Notes: generated by a model not told the origin, from the sequence alone. A DNA stretch of 64,000 bases from Gammaproteobacteria bacterium (GCA_011523505.1 WTGP01000026.1:1-64000), one strand, 5' to 3'. Shown: positions 19,217 through 28,580, numbered from the stretch's first letter. Numbers and translations: made by a program.

Positions 19217-19683
19217 CCACACAGATAAACAAGACGATTCCGGTTTTCTTCGCCGTTTTGTGCTTCGGTTGCGCCGCCGACGAGCCGCCCCCACCGCCCA
19301 TTTCCGTCGAACTCACGGTGGAGGTAACCGCTCCCGAGGAAGTGGACCCTGCGGCGACCGTGCACATTTCCGTTCATCACGCCTGGACCGGGGCCGGCGA
19401 ACTGCGCTATCCGCTGGAAATCGTGGAGAGCTGGGAGACGAACCTGGGTTCCTCGAACTTCAGTTTCGACTACCCGGCGGAACTCGGTGAAGGCCTGATC
19501 GTGTACGCGTGGGTCGATTCCGACGGCGACGGAGCCAACTGCACGCCGACGGTACGCGGCGACCTGGCCGACCTGGTCGAGGTCGAAGCGTTTCCCGCGG
19601 AGCAGGTATCGGTTTCGCTGTTACTTGACGCGCCCTGCGCGGGGCCCGACTGGTTCTTCCCGGGACCCGAACCCAAGGGGTAA
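19213..19683 (+). CDS. Small probable lipoprotein of unknown function
   Basis: A 156-residue protein starting at an ATG that overlaps the amidohydrolase stop (ATGA). The N-terminus is hydrophobic and ends FFAVLCFGCAADEPPPP; the Cys followed by small and acidic residues and a Pro-rich linker suggests lipid attachment, but the lipobox is imperfect. The rest is predicted beta-rich (SVELTVEVTAPEEVDP) and includes DSDGDGANC, a possible calcium-binding loop. I do not recognise a named family. Translational coupling links it to the amidohydrolases; an accessory or binding role at the cell envelope is inference only. Confidence 0.7.
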   Translation: MTTQINKTIPVFFAVLCFGCAADEPPPPPISVELTVEVTAPEEVDPAATVHISVHHAWTGAGELRYPLEIVESWETNLGSSNFSFDYPAELGEGLIVYAWVDSDGDGANCTPTVRGDLADLVEVEAFPAEQVSVSLLLDAPCAGPDWFFPGPEPKG

Positions 19684-19720
19684 GTCTGGTAGAGTGGCGG
19701 CTTCGACTGCGGGGGGCCGT

Positions 19721-20599
19721 ATGAAGAACGTCCACATTTTCTGCCTGGCGCTCGCGTGCGCGCCTTTGGCAAACTTGGCGACGGCTCAGGAAGAGAGCGA
19801 TGCCGTCATCGAGGACATCGTCGTTACCGCGCAGAAGCGGGAACAGTCGTTGCAGGAAGTGCCGATCGCCATTACCAGCATCGACGGCGACGAACTGATC
19901 GGCAACGGTGCGGACAATCTGGCCGATCTGAGCGGAATAGCGCCGAACGTTTCGATCGCGGACCTGTTCGTTCCGAATGTCGCGCAATTCTCGATACGCG
20001 GAATCGCTTTCGGCGATCCGGACGCCAACGCCGAATCGAAGACGGGCGTCATGGTGGACGGAGTGCCGCGCACCCGAACGATGGGCCTGCTGACCAACGC
20101 GTTCGACGTCGAGCGGATCGAGGTTCTCCGCGGTCCGCAGGGCACGCTGTTCGGACGCAACAACCTGGCGGGTACGGTCCGGCTCGTCACCCGTCGCCCG
20201 GGAGAGGAATTCGGCGGTGATTTCAGGTTTGCGCTGGGCAACTACGACTTGCGGAAAGCCCATCTGGCGATCGATACGGGCGCGTTTGCCGGAGGGATGT
20301 TCAGGGCGCGCCTTTCGGGCGCGAGCGTGGACCGGGGCGGTTTCTACACCAACTCATTCAACGACAACGAACTCGGCAAGAGGGACTCAAGAGGCATCAG
20401 GGCAACCCTGGATGCGGATTTCGGGGCGCTGGACGCCACGCTGATTCTGGATTCCGAGCAACAGGACAGCGTTGGCGTTCCCCTCAATAACTTTGTGCTG
20501 GAGCCGGACGGCACGCGTCTCGACGGGGATCCCTACACCGTCCGCCATGATTATGACGGCTATGGCGAATCCGATGCTGCTCGAGGAGCGCCTTCTTGA
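19721..20599 (+). pseudogene. TonB-dependent receptor, truncated after the plug domain
   Basis: The frame begins as a normal receptor: signal peptide (IFCLALACAPLANLATAQ), TonB-box-like EDIVVTAQKREQS, plug motifs GVMVDGVPRTRT and IEVLRGPQGTLFGRNN, and the first barrel strands up to GYGESD at about 20575. It then ends within seven residues (AARGAPS and a stop). Only 292 of the usual 700-800 residues remain, so the barrel cannot form. Sequence immediately beyond reads on the other strand as an RND adaptor that is also cut short. The receptor is therefore almost certainly non-functional here, unless the junction is an assembly error. It follows the lipoprotein gene by 37 bases. Confidence 0.85.
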
Positions 20600-20966
20600 C
20601 CTTGAGGTCGATCTCGAAGTCGGTCGGGTCGATCGTCAGCAGGGTCTGGCCGGCGCGAAATGTCCCTCCGCCCCGCAACGCCTCGGAAACGGAAAGCACC
20701 CGCCCGGCAACCTGGGAACGCAGACCCACCTTGCCCTGGGCCCGCACTTCGCCGGTCAGGGCCACGGTAAGGGAATGCTGGCCCCTTGCCGGATGCGAAA
20801 CGACGACTTCGGGATCCTGCAACTGGGCTCGCGCGACGGAGGTCTGCGGCCCGCCCATGTCCGGCGCCCGGGCAAAATATATCGCTACCGCAAATACCGC
20901 CAGGACCAGGACGATCTGCGCAAGTCCCGCAAAACGCCGGCGCTCGCCCGTATTGTTGCTGTTCAT
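20484..20966 (-). pseudogene. RND efflux membrane fusion protein, 3'-truncated
   Basis: The start is normal: an ATG with a GGGGGAAAG ribosome site, a membrane anchor (AQIVLVLAVFAVAIYFA), then MFP sequence with VALTGEVRAQGKVGLRSQVAGRV, GTFRAGQTLLTIDPTDFEID and VKKALLEQ. After residue 130 similarity ends and the frame runs out as non-family residues to 160. The hairpin beyond its first residues, the second lipoyl half and the barrel domains (roughly 230 residues in a normal member) are missing. It lies 98 bases downstream of the RND pump gene on the same strand. The lost part presumably included its own partner pump, but that is inference. Confidence 0.82.
20570..20580. other. Junction joining two 3'-truncated convergent genes
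   Basis: Receptor-like sequence on the plus strand is recognisable up to about 20575. Adaptor-like sequence on the minus strand (VKKALLEQ) is recognisable down to about 20577. Nothing separates them, so both genes lost their 3' ends at essentially one point. This fits a deletion or an assembly join; I see no IS end, target duplication or long repeat at the site. Confidence 0.7.
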
Positions 20967-21064
20967 TGGCTTTCCCCCGCGCGTAGGTGCCGGTTGAGTC
21001 TATATGGGCGACCGACCGCTTTCAATTGTCATCACCGGTCGCGAGTCCTGTCGGCGTCCACGCC

Positions 21065-24000
21065 TTACGCGGCGAATGTTTGGTCCAGGATGCGGGCGGT
21101 TCCCAGGGCGGTTTCCGAAATCAGATCGCCCAGGTCATCAAAATGGCCGATGCCGCACATTTCCGCGATCGCGGCTTTCTGATCCTCGGAGGCGGAATCG
21201 GGATCGAAAGCGTCGCCGCAGGTCATCTGGAAATATCCTTCCAGGTTTTGCCAGAGCGTCCCGGCCTCGACCAGCCCGGAGGCCGCCCGGGCATCGATCA
21301 GGCCATGCCCGTCTGCGGCTTCGAAGGTGGGGATGAGGCCATGTACCAGCACCTCGGGAGTATGGCGGGCATTCGTGAGCTGCAGGAATTCGGCGGCCAG
21401 TTCCACTTCCGCAAGGCCGCCCGGACGGCGCCGTATCTCCCAGGCATCGCTGTCCTTGTGCTGTTGCGCCAGGCTCTTGCGGACCGCGACCATGTCGGCG
21501 ACGATCGCGCCCGCGTCGTGTGAGCCTGTCAGCACGGAACGCCGGAACGGCTCGAACCGGTCGCCGAGGTCGCCTTCCGCCTCGATGACGCGAGCGTGGA
21601 CCAGCATGCGCAGATCGTTGGAACTGGCGATTTCGTCGAAGTGCTGCCGGGTTGCCCCGAGTGTCGGGGCGAATGTTTCGCGCCCGCCGCTTTGCAGGGC
21701 GTAGGGGGGCACAGGCCTGAGCAGAATGCCTTCGGCGGAGAAATCACGAATCAGCCGCATGAAGAATTGCACGAATTGCGCATGCCAGGCAGTGGGGTTG
21801 AGTGTTGCAGTGCTCGATTTCCGGTCTTCACGGTCGCAGATGAACAGCAGTTCCAGGGGGCCACCGGTCACGAACTCGCGCCGGCCCGCGGGGCCCAGCG
21901 CCACCAGCGCTATGCGGCTGCCGGGAATTTCGCCGTGCTGCGAGGTGAATTCGGCCCTGGCCGCGGGCAACAGCGACGCCAGGCAGGTTTCCAGGATGTC
22001 GGTCAGGGGTGCGGCGGCTTCCACGGGCGGCATTGTCCCGCCGGCAATGTGGGCGCCGAGCTGGAAGGTTCGCTCTTCCGCCCAGGTTCGGGCTTCATTG
22101 ACGAGATCGTTGGCGTCGGGCGTCCTGGCGGCGACGGCGCCCAGCTGCGCGCGCATTTCGCCGATGTCGAACTCGCGCTGGTAGTACACCCGCACCAGGC
22201 CCTGGCGCGCGATCTTCTCCATCTCCGGATCCAGTTCGAGGTCTTCCGGCAGCTGGAGATCGGTGAATTCCTGCGCTCTCAGGCTTTCCTGCACGTAGGG
22301 ATAGCGCGCCATCCATTGGGACAGCCGCGGGGCGGCGCCGATTACGCCGGCCACAACCTTGTCCGTAACGCGCCGGGTTCCGCCGGAAATGTCCCGCAGG
22401 ACCAGCCACAGGGCCGGGACGAACAACAGCGCGGCGACCGAGGAAAATACGACGCCGAAGGCCAGCGAGGCAGCCATCGGCACGAGCGGCTGCGCCGGAA
22501 CGCTGTTGCTCAGCATCAGGGGCGCTACGCCGGCAAAAGTGGTGACTGTGGTAATCAGTATCGGACGAAAACGGGAAACGGCGGCCTTCAGCAGGGCGTC
22601 CTCCATGCCGTCGCCCGCGGCCCGAAATCGGTTGACGCCATGTATCAGGACGAGAGTCGAGTTCACGACCACGCCGGAGGCGGCCACGATCCCGAAGACC
22701 GAGGCCATCGAAAGACCCACGACGGGTCCGAACAATTTGAGAGTCACGTGCCCCCATACCGCGCCCACGAAAGCAAAAGGCAGCACCGCCATGATGATCA
22801 GCGGTTGCGAATAGGAACGCAGGGGCAGGGCCAGCAGCGCGAATATCGCAAACAGGGCCATGAGAAACAGCGGCCCGACCGTGGCGACCGTTTCCTGCTG
22901 CTCGCGGGCGCTTTCAACGGTGAAGGAAACGCCGTCGTAGCGGCGCAGGACCTGGCTCAGGAACCCGGCGTTCAGTTCGGCCATGACGGCTTCCGCGGAA
23001 GTGATCCGGGGATCCACTTCGGCCGAGACATCAACGGTGCGCGATCCGTTGGTGCGCTGGATCTCCGCCAATCCCCGCCCACTGCTCAATACGGCCACCG
23101 CCGAGAACGGCACCTCCCCGCCCTCCGGCGTCCGGATCCTCAGCGAGTAGAGTGAATCCAGCGAGCGCCTTTGCTCTTCGGGGTAACGCACCATCAGACG
23201 GACGTCGTCACGGCCACGTTGTATCCGCTGGGCCTCTTCGCCGTAGAAAGCCTGTCGCACCTGGCGGCCCAGGTCGGCGAGGGTTATCCCCAGGGCTTCA
23301 CCGGCCGGAGTAACCGAGAGTTCCAGCTCGGCCTTGCCCTCGCGCAGCGAATCGACGATACCGAATACGCCCGGGTACTGAAGCAACTCGCCACGAAATT
23401 CGTCGGCGATGCGTCTCAAGTCGCCGATGTTCTCGCTCGCGAACCGAATCCATATTTCCGGGTCTCTTTCTATCCTCTCCGTAATGAAGTTGAGTTGGTC
23501 CGAGGCGGCAACGGAACCGGCGATCTCGCGCCACATCCTGGCGACTTCCTCGGTTCGGATGTCGCGCTCCTCGCTCGGGTTCAGTTGCATCGTGACTTCG
23601 GCGAGGTGCGTGCCGGACGGCGCCGGGATGGCGCTGCCGGGCTGGGCCGTGGACGGGTGCCCTCCCATCGCCTCCAGAATGTGCAGCACCACCGGCTTGC
23701 CCTGTTCGTCGGCCAGTTGTTCCCTGAGGTCCCGGGCGGATTCCGCAAGTTGTTCAATGATCTCCAGCGTGGTCTCCTCGCTGACTCCCAGGGGCATCCG
23801 CAATCGGGCGGTGACCGTGTCTCCCTGTATCGGCGTGAAAAACGTGAACGGCAGGTGACCGCTGAGAACGATGCTGATCGAGACAATCAGGGCCGCCAGG
23901 GAAATGGCCAGCGTCAGGACGCGCTTCCGGTACGCGGCACGGGCCAGCTCGCGGAAACGTCCTTCGACAAGCGCCTCCAGCGCCGATTCGAACATGACCT

Positions 24001-25639
24001 GAACGCGCGCGAATCGGGCCCCCAGACGGCTGAGCGCACCGGTCACGTGGGCGGCGTAGACCAGAGATACGCCGCCGATTGCGACGCCGATCGCGGTGCG
24101 CAGGTCGGGCGTGACGGCAAACGCGCCAATCACCACGGCCGCCAGAACGGTCATCCCGAATTCGCCCAGCGGCATCCGGGTTCGGCGGTGTCCGAGATGC
24201 GCCGGCAGGACCATCTGGCACTCGATCAGGGAGAAGGCAAGACAGCAGATGACGGTGCCGGCAATCACGCTGAATATCTGCCCGATCCTGCCGACCGAGA
24301 ACAGAAGCGGCGTGAAGGCCGCAACGGTGGTCAGAACGCCGAACGTGACCGGAACCATGACCTGCTGCGTTCCCCGGATCGCGCCGGCGAGTTGACCGGC
24401 TCCCCGGCGGTGCGCGACGTAGGCGCTCTCTCCCACCACGACGGCGTCGTCCACCAGCATGCCGAGAGCGAGGATGAACCCGATCACCGAGATGGAGTCG
24501 ATCGAGAAGCCGAGCGAATACATGAGGAAAAGCGCGCCGAGAAAGGCGATGGGAATGCCCGCCGCCACCCATAGCGCCAGGTGGGGGCGGAGGAACAGGG
24601 CCAGCAGGAGCAACACCAGCAAGAGACCCTGTACACCGCTGTCCACGAGGGCCCCCAGGCGGCCGGTCACCAGTTTCGATTCATCCTGCCAGACCTGCAC
24701 CTGCACCCCTTCCGGATAACGGGAAGGCGACAGGGCAATAAAGTCCTTGACGGTCTCGGTAATCAGGCGAATGTCCTGCTCGCCCATTCTGCTGACCTGC
24801 ACCAGTGCGGCCGGCTTGCCGTTGAACGTGAGGCTCTGGCTGGTGTCTTCGAAGCCGTCCACGACCCGGGCCACATCTTTCACGAGGACCCGGGTGCCGT
24901 CGTTGCGGGTGGTGACCAGCAGGTTTTCGATTTCACGGCCCCGATAGGCCTGCCCGCTGGTCCGCAGCAGCACTTCGCCCTCGCGCGTTTTCACGGTGCC
25001 GCCCGGCAGGTCCAGCGAACGCATGCGCAGCGCGCTCGCGACGTCGTCGAACGTCAGGTTGTTGCGCGACAGCGACAGTTCGGAGATTTCAACGGAAATT
25101 TCGTACGGCCGCGCATTGGTGACTTCCGCATGCGTGACGCCGTCAAGCCTCAGGATGTCGTCGCGCACGCGACGCGCCATTTCCTTGAGCGCGCGTTCGT
25201 CGGCAGGGCCGGTAACGGCAATCTCCATGACCACGCTGGACGGCGTGACCAACTGAATAATCGGTTTTTCCGCCTCCTGCGGAAACGTGTCGATGGCGTT
25301 GATCTGCGCATCGACGTCGTCCAGCACCAGGAACCGGTCGGCGTCGTAGAAGAGCTCCACCACGACGTTGCAGCGACCCTCCATCGCGGTTGAGCGCACT
25401 TCCTTGATGCCGTTGATGCCCTCGATCTGCTCCTCGATCCGGGTGCAGATCCCGGACTCCACTTCCTCCGGGGCTGCGCCCAGGTAGGGGACGGTGACGG
25501 TAATGACGGGCAGGTCGAAGTCGGGATAGAGCTTGACCGGTATCTGGCCGAGCGACGCAAGACCGGCCAAAACGGCAAATCCCATCAGGAGGTTGGCCGC
25601 CACCCTGTTGGTGGCGAACCAGGCGATCATCGCCTTCAT
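21065..25639 (-). CDS. RND efflux permease fused to a GlnE-like nucleotidyltransferase domain
   Basis: One uninterrupted frame of 1524 residues. Residues 1 to about 1088 are an HAE1-type RND pump: N-terminal MIAWFATNRVAANLL, porter domains, the TM4 proton-relay motif ALGMLVDDAVVV, and a last membrane helix ending LFVPALWLVLRDI. Extra hydrophobic segments lie at about 505-545. Residues about 1089-1524 are soluble and match the order of a GlnE adenylyltransferase unit: LGPAGRREFVTGGPLELLF (1248-1266), RMLVHARVIEAEGDLGDRF, RRRPGGLAEVELAAEFLQL (1403-1421) and a helical C-terminal bundle. The usual SDLDLIF metal Asp pair reads GPLELLF, so catalysis is probably lost. Its ATG overlaps the adaptor stop (ATGA). 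The domain would be cytoplasmic. Confidence 0.9.
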   Translation of the reverse strand: MKAMIAWFATNRVAANLLMGFAVLAGLASLGQIPVKLYPDFDLPVITVTVPYLGAAPEEVESGICTRIEEQIEGINGIKEVRSTAMEGRCNVVVELFYDADRFLVLDDVDAQINAIDTFPQEAEKPIIQLVTPSSVVMEIAVTGPADERALKEMARRVRDDILRLDGVTHAEVTNARPYEISVEISELSLSRNNLTFDDVASALRMRSLDLPGGTVKTREGEVLLRTSGQAYRGREIENLLVTTRNDGTRVLVKDVARVVDGFEDTSQSLTFNGKPAALVQVSRMGEQDIRLITETVKDFIALSPSRYPEGVQVQVWQDESKLVTGRLGALVDSGVQGLLLVLLLLALFLRPHLALWVAAGIPIAFLGALFLMYSLGFSIDSISVIGFILALGMLVDDAVVVGESAYVAHRRGAGQLAGAIRGTQQVMVPVTFGVLTTVAAFTPLLFSVGRIGQIFSVIAGTVICCLAFSLIECQMVLPAHLGHRRTRMPLGEFGMTVLAAVVIGAFAVTPDLRTAIGVAIGGVSLVYAAHVTGALSRLGARFARVQVMFESALEALVEGRFRELARAAYRKRVLTLAISLAALIVSISIVLSGHLPFTFFTPIQGDTVTARLRMPLGVSEETTLEIIEQLAESARDLREQLADEQGKPVVLHILEAMGGHPSTAQPGSAIPAPSGTHLAEVTMQLNPSEERDIRTEEVARMWREIAGSVAASDQLNFITERIERDPEIWIRFASENIGDLRRIADEFRGELLQYPGVFGIVDSLREGKAELELSVTPAGEALGITLADLGRQVRQAFYGEEAQRIQRGRDDVRLMVRYPEEQRRSLDSLYSLRIRTPEGGEVPFSAVAVLSSGRGLAEIQRTNGSRTVDVSAEVDPRITSAEAVMAELNAGFLSQVLRRYDGVSFTVESAREQQETVATVGPLFLMALFAIFALLALPLRSYSQPLIIMAVLPFAFVGAVWGHVTLKLFGPVVGLSMASVFGIVAASGVVVNSTLVLIHGVNRFRAAGDGMEDALLKAAVSRFRPILITTVTTFAGVAPLMLSNSVPAQPLVPMAASLAFGVVFSSVAALLFVPALWLVLRDISGGTRRVTDKVVAGVIGAAPRLSQWMARYPYVQESLRAQEFTDLQLPEDLELDPEMEKIARQGLVRVYYQREFDIGEMRAQLGAVAARTPDANDLVNEARTWAEERTFQLGAHIAGGTMPPVEAAAPLTDILETCLASLLPAARAEFTSQHGEIPGSRIALVALGPAGRREFVTGGPLELLFICDREDRKSSTATLNPTAWHAQFVQFFMRLIRDFSAEGILLRPVPPYALQSGGRETFAPTLGATRQHFDEIASSNDLRMLVHARVIEAEGDLGDRFEPFRRSVLTGSHDAGAIVADMVAVRKSLAQQHKDSDAWEIRRRPGGLAEVELAAEFLQLTNARHTPEVLVHGLIPTFEAADGHGLIDARAASGLVEAGTLWQNLEGYFQMTCGDAFDPDSASEDQKAAIAEMCGIGHFDDLGDLISETALGTARILDQTFAA

Positions 25640-26820
25640 CCGGGCACAGCGGAATCGGCCGGGGCGGGCGTCGGGCGAACGCTCTGGCCCTCGACGGCGT
25701 CATCCAGGGCCGTTACGCAGATCTGCTCCCCGTCCGCTACATCGACCCGAACGTAGGCGATCTCGGCGTTCAGGAACACGACTTCGGCATCGCGGAAGGA
25801 AAGCCGATTGCCGTTGTCGACGACATAGATTCGGTTGCCCGTCTGCAGCGCCGCGCTGGGGACCATAATGACGTCTTCGACCGTGTTGCCGATGATGTCC
25901 GCCTCGACGAAGAGCCCGACCATCAGCGGCGGCGCTCCGTCTGCGGGTTCATACGGATCGGCCACCTGCGCTATTACGTTGACGACACGGCTCAAGGGAT
26001 CCAGTTCGCCTTCGGTCCGCACCACGTCGGCCTCCCATGCATAACTGCCGCCGGCGAATTCGGCGCGCAGTATCGCTTTGGTCTTTGCCGCGGCAGGCGA
26101 GTCGGTACGCGCGAGGGTAAAGGGCAGATAGGCGAGGTCCTGGTCCTTGACCGGCAGGCGCACCTCCGCGTAATCGGTGGAATAAAGGGTGGCGATGGAC
26201 TCGCCGCGCGATACGAACTGCCCGGTGTCCACGCGTTCGGAGCGCACCCGCCCGTCATACGGCGCGGTCACGCGGGTCCGCTCCAGGTCGCGTTCAGCCT
26301 GCGCCAGTGCCGCCGTGGCCTGACGCTGGCCCGCGCGGGAAAGATTGAGCTGGTTCAGCGCCTTGTCTAGATCGGCCTGGCTGACCGCCTGGGTGGCTGC
26401 CAGTTCTTCCGCGCGGTCGAAAGTGATTTCGGCGTTGGCGAGTTCGCTCTCGGCGGAAGCGAGCGCGGCCCGCGCCTGCTCCAGGGCGGCTTCGTAGTCG
26501 ATCCGCTCGATTTCGAGCAGCACGTCGCCCCGCGAGAAAAACCCGCCCGACACCATGGAAGGAGAAACGGCGACAATCCGACCCGCCACTTCGGCGACCA
26601 GATTGCTCTCGGTCTTGGGCACGACGGTTCCGTGCGCTCTGACGCTCAATTCCCCGGGGCCCTTGAGTGCCGGAATGGTCAGGACCGAGGGAGCGTCCGG
26701 CGGCCGCGCCTGGCGGTCCGGCCTGGGACCCGTGGCAATGATGGCGATTGCCAGCAGGAAGCCTCCCGCCACGATGAGTACGGGGCCGAGATAGCGCTTC
26801 AACAGGGCCAGGAAGCTCAT
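25636..26820 (-). CDS. RND efflux membrane fusion protein (periplasmic adaptor)
   Basis: A 394-residue adaptor with an N-terminal membrane anchor (YLGPVLIVAGGFLLAIAII), the first lipoyl half (VVPKTESNLVAEVAGRIVAV), a coiled-coil hairpin (ALEQARAALASAESELANAE), the second lipoyl half (VTAPYDGRVRSERVDTGQFV) and beta-barrel and membrane-proximal domains ending with PSAALQTGNRIYVV. It is complete, in contrast to the truncated adaptor downstream. Its stop overlaps the RND start and its start overlaps the permease stop, both as ATGA, so three genes are translated as a coupled set. It is the expected partner of the RND pump; an outer-membrane channel is not encoded next to them. Confidence 0.93.
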   Translation of the reverse strand: MSFLALLKRYLGPVLIVAGGFLLAIAIIATGPRPDRQARPPDAPSVLTIPALKGPGELSVRAHGTVVPKTESNLVAEVAGRIVAVSPSMVSGGFFSRGDVLLEIERIDYEAALEQARAALASAESELANAEITFDRAEELAATQAVSQADLDKALNQLNLSRAGQRQATAALAQAERDLERTRVTAPYDGRVRSERVDTGQFVSRGESIATLYSTDYAEVRLPVKDQDLAYLPFTLARTDSPAAAKTKAILRAEFAGGSYAWEADVVRTEGELDPLSRVVNVIAQVADPYEPADGAPPLMVGLFVEADIIGNTVEDVIMVPSAALQTGNRIYVVDNGNRLSFRDAEVVFLNAEIAYVRVDVADGEQICVTALDDAVEGQSVRPTPAPADSAVPG

Positions 26821-28580
26821 CCGGCTGCTCCCGCAACGGTTCTTGGCGTGTCCACACGCACGGTGACGATGTCGGTATCGTGGTATTGCTGGTGGTGGAC
26901 GGACGAAGCCAGGCCGCGCAGCAAGCGCAGCGAGACTTCATGTTCCGGCGCCTGGCTGGAGCTCTGTTCCACCAGCAGGGCCATCCGGTCCTCCACGTTG
27001 CCTTCGCCGGGCGCCGCGATGAGTTCCAGGACCGCGCCGTCGCCTTCCTTGTGCGCTACCAGCAACAGCCGTCGCTTTGCCTGGTTTTCGTCGTCCTGGT
27101 GGTCGAGCAGGGTCAGGAGGGTTTCCTCGCTGGCGGCCTGAAGCCGGCCGGCCATCGCGTCCGACCAGCCGCTGCGCTTTGTGAACGACTCCAGGAATTC
27201 CTGGATCCGGGGCAGGGCGGACACCGCGAACTCCGCCTCGAGACGTCGGCGGCGCGGCGCCGTGAGTTCGAGGAACAGGGTCATGAGCACAGCCGTGAGT
27301 CCACCGGCCGTCATGCCGTTCTCCATCATCCCGCCGGCAAATTCCGAGAAGAACTCCGGGAAGATGACGCCGGCCTGGAAACCGGTGCCGATCCAGAAGG
27401 ACACGCCGCAGATCAGGCCGTTGCGGGCGTTCATGCCGTCCTGGATCACCAGTTTTATCCCGACCATGAACAGCATCGCCATGAGCACGATGACGTAGGC
27501 CGCCACCACCGGTCCGGGTATGGCCAGGATCATGGCCAGCGCCTTGGGAAGAAACGCCACCGCCAGGAAGATCGCTCCCACGGCGATTCCCACCCTGCGC
27601 GCCCCGACGCCGGTCAGCTCGGTCACCGAGACGCTGGTCGAGTAGGTGGTGTTGGGCACCGTGCCGGCGAGGCCCGACAGCAGGTTGCCGACGCCGTCGG
27701 CCGCCACGGCGCCCTGGACCGCCCGGAAATCCGGCGCGCGCGGTTTGCGCCACGACACGCGTTGAATCGCGAGCCCGTCGCCGATGGTCTCGATGGCGCC
27801 CACCAGGGTGGCGAAGATGAAGGCCGGCAACAGGCTCCAGAAGACCGGGCCGAAGTCGAGGTTGAGCCCCGGCCAGTTACCGGCGGGAAGCCCGACCCAG
27901 CCGGCTTCCGCAACCAATTGCGTGTTGTAGAGGCCGTAGAAGCCCGCAAGAATCGAACCGGCCACGACGCCGATCAACGGCGCCCACAGGCGCAGCACGG
28001 CGTTTCCCCGCAGGGCTATGGCCACGATGATCAGCAGTGTCACGACCACGGTAAGCGGGGTGGCGAAGGACGGCGCGCCCTCGGGGAGGTCCTTGAGCAT
28101 GTCGAATGCGACCGGCATCACGGTCACCGCAATCAACATGATCACGGTGCCCGATACGGTCGGGGTCAGCACCCGGCGCAGCAACGAAAGCCGCCCGGAC
28201 AGCAGGAACTGGAACAGGGAGGCGATGATGACCAGCGTGCCCAGCATGGCCGGTCCGCCCTTGGAGATGGCGGCGATGCAGACCGCGATGAAAGTCGCCG
28301 AAGTGCCCATGACCAGCACGTAGCCCGATCCGAAGCGCCCCACCCGAACGGCCTGAAGGATGGTCGTGACGCCGCTGATGGCAACCGCGGCGAATACCGC
28401 CCAGGAGAGGTAGGATTCCGCGCCGCCCGCGGCCCGGATCACGATCGCGGGGGTCAGGACGATGCCGGCAATACAAAGCACCGCGAACTGCAGGCCAAGG
28501 CCGAAGGCGAGCGGCTTCGGCAGCTTTTCGTTCGGCTCGTAGCGAACGTTGGCGACGGAATCGGGCGTATCGGCCATCAT
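26817..28580 (-). CDS. NCS2 xanthine/uracil-type permease with C-terminal ATPase-like domain
   Basis: A 587-residue protein. Residues about 20-445 are a nucleobase:cation symporter-2 permease with many membrane helices, FAVLCIAGIVLTPAIVIRAA, the acidic motif AIETIGDGLAIQR and the loop GTVPNTTYSTSVSVTELTGV characteristic of the family. Residues about 451-587 are soluble: GRLQAASEETLLTLLD, RLLLVAHKEGDGAVLELIAA, EVSLRLLRGLASSVHHQQ and DTDIVTVRV. This order resembles a degenerate histidine-kinase-type or RsbW-like ATPase fold. Transport of xanthine, uracil or urate is family knowledge; the exact substrate is not visible. It is the first gene of the adaptor/RND operon. Confidence 0.9.
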   Translation of the reverse strand: MMADTPDSVANVRYEPNEKLPKPLAFGLGLQFAVLCIAGIVLTPAIVIRAAGGAESYLSWAVFAAVAISGVTTILQAVRVGRFGSGYVLVMGTSATFIAVCIAAISKGGPAMLGTLVIIASLFQFLLSGRLSLLRRVLTPTVSGTVIMLIAVTVMPVAFDMLKDLPEGAPSFATPLTVVVTLLIIVAIALRGNAVLRLWAPLIGVVAGSILAGFYGLYNTQLVAEAGWVGLPAGNWPGLNLDFGPVFWSLLPAFIFATLVGAIETIGDGLAIQRVSWRKPRAPDFRAVQGAVAADGVGNLLSGLAGTVPNTTYSTSVSVTELTGVGARRVGIAVGAIFLAVAFLPKALAMILAIPGPVVAAYVIVLMAMLFMVGIKLVIQDGMNARNGLICGVSFWIGTGFQAGVIFPEFFSEFAGGMMENGMTAGGLTAVLMTLFLELTAPRRRRLEAEFAVSALPRIQEFLESFTKRSGWSDAMAGRLQAASEETLLTLLDHQDDENQAKRRLLLVAHKEGDGAVLELIAAPGEGNVEDRMALLVEQSSSQAPEHEVSLRLLRGLASSVHHQQYHDTDIVTVRVDTPRTVAGAAG

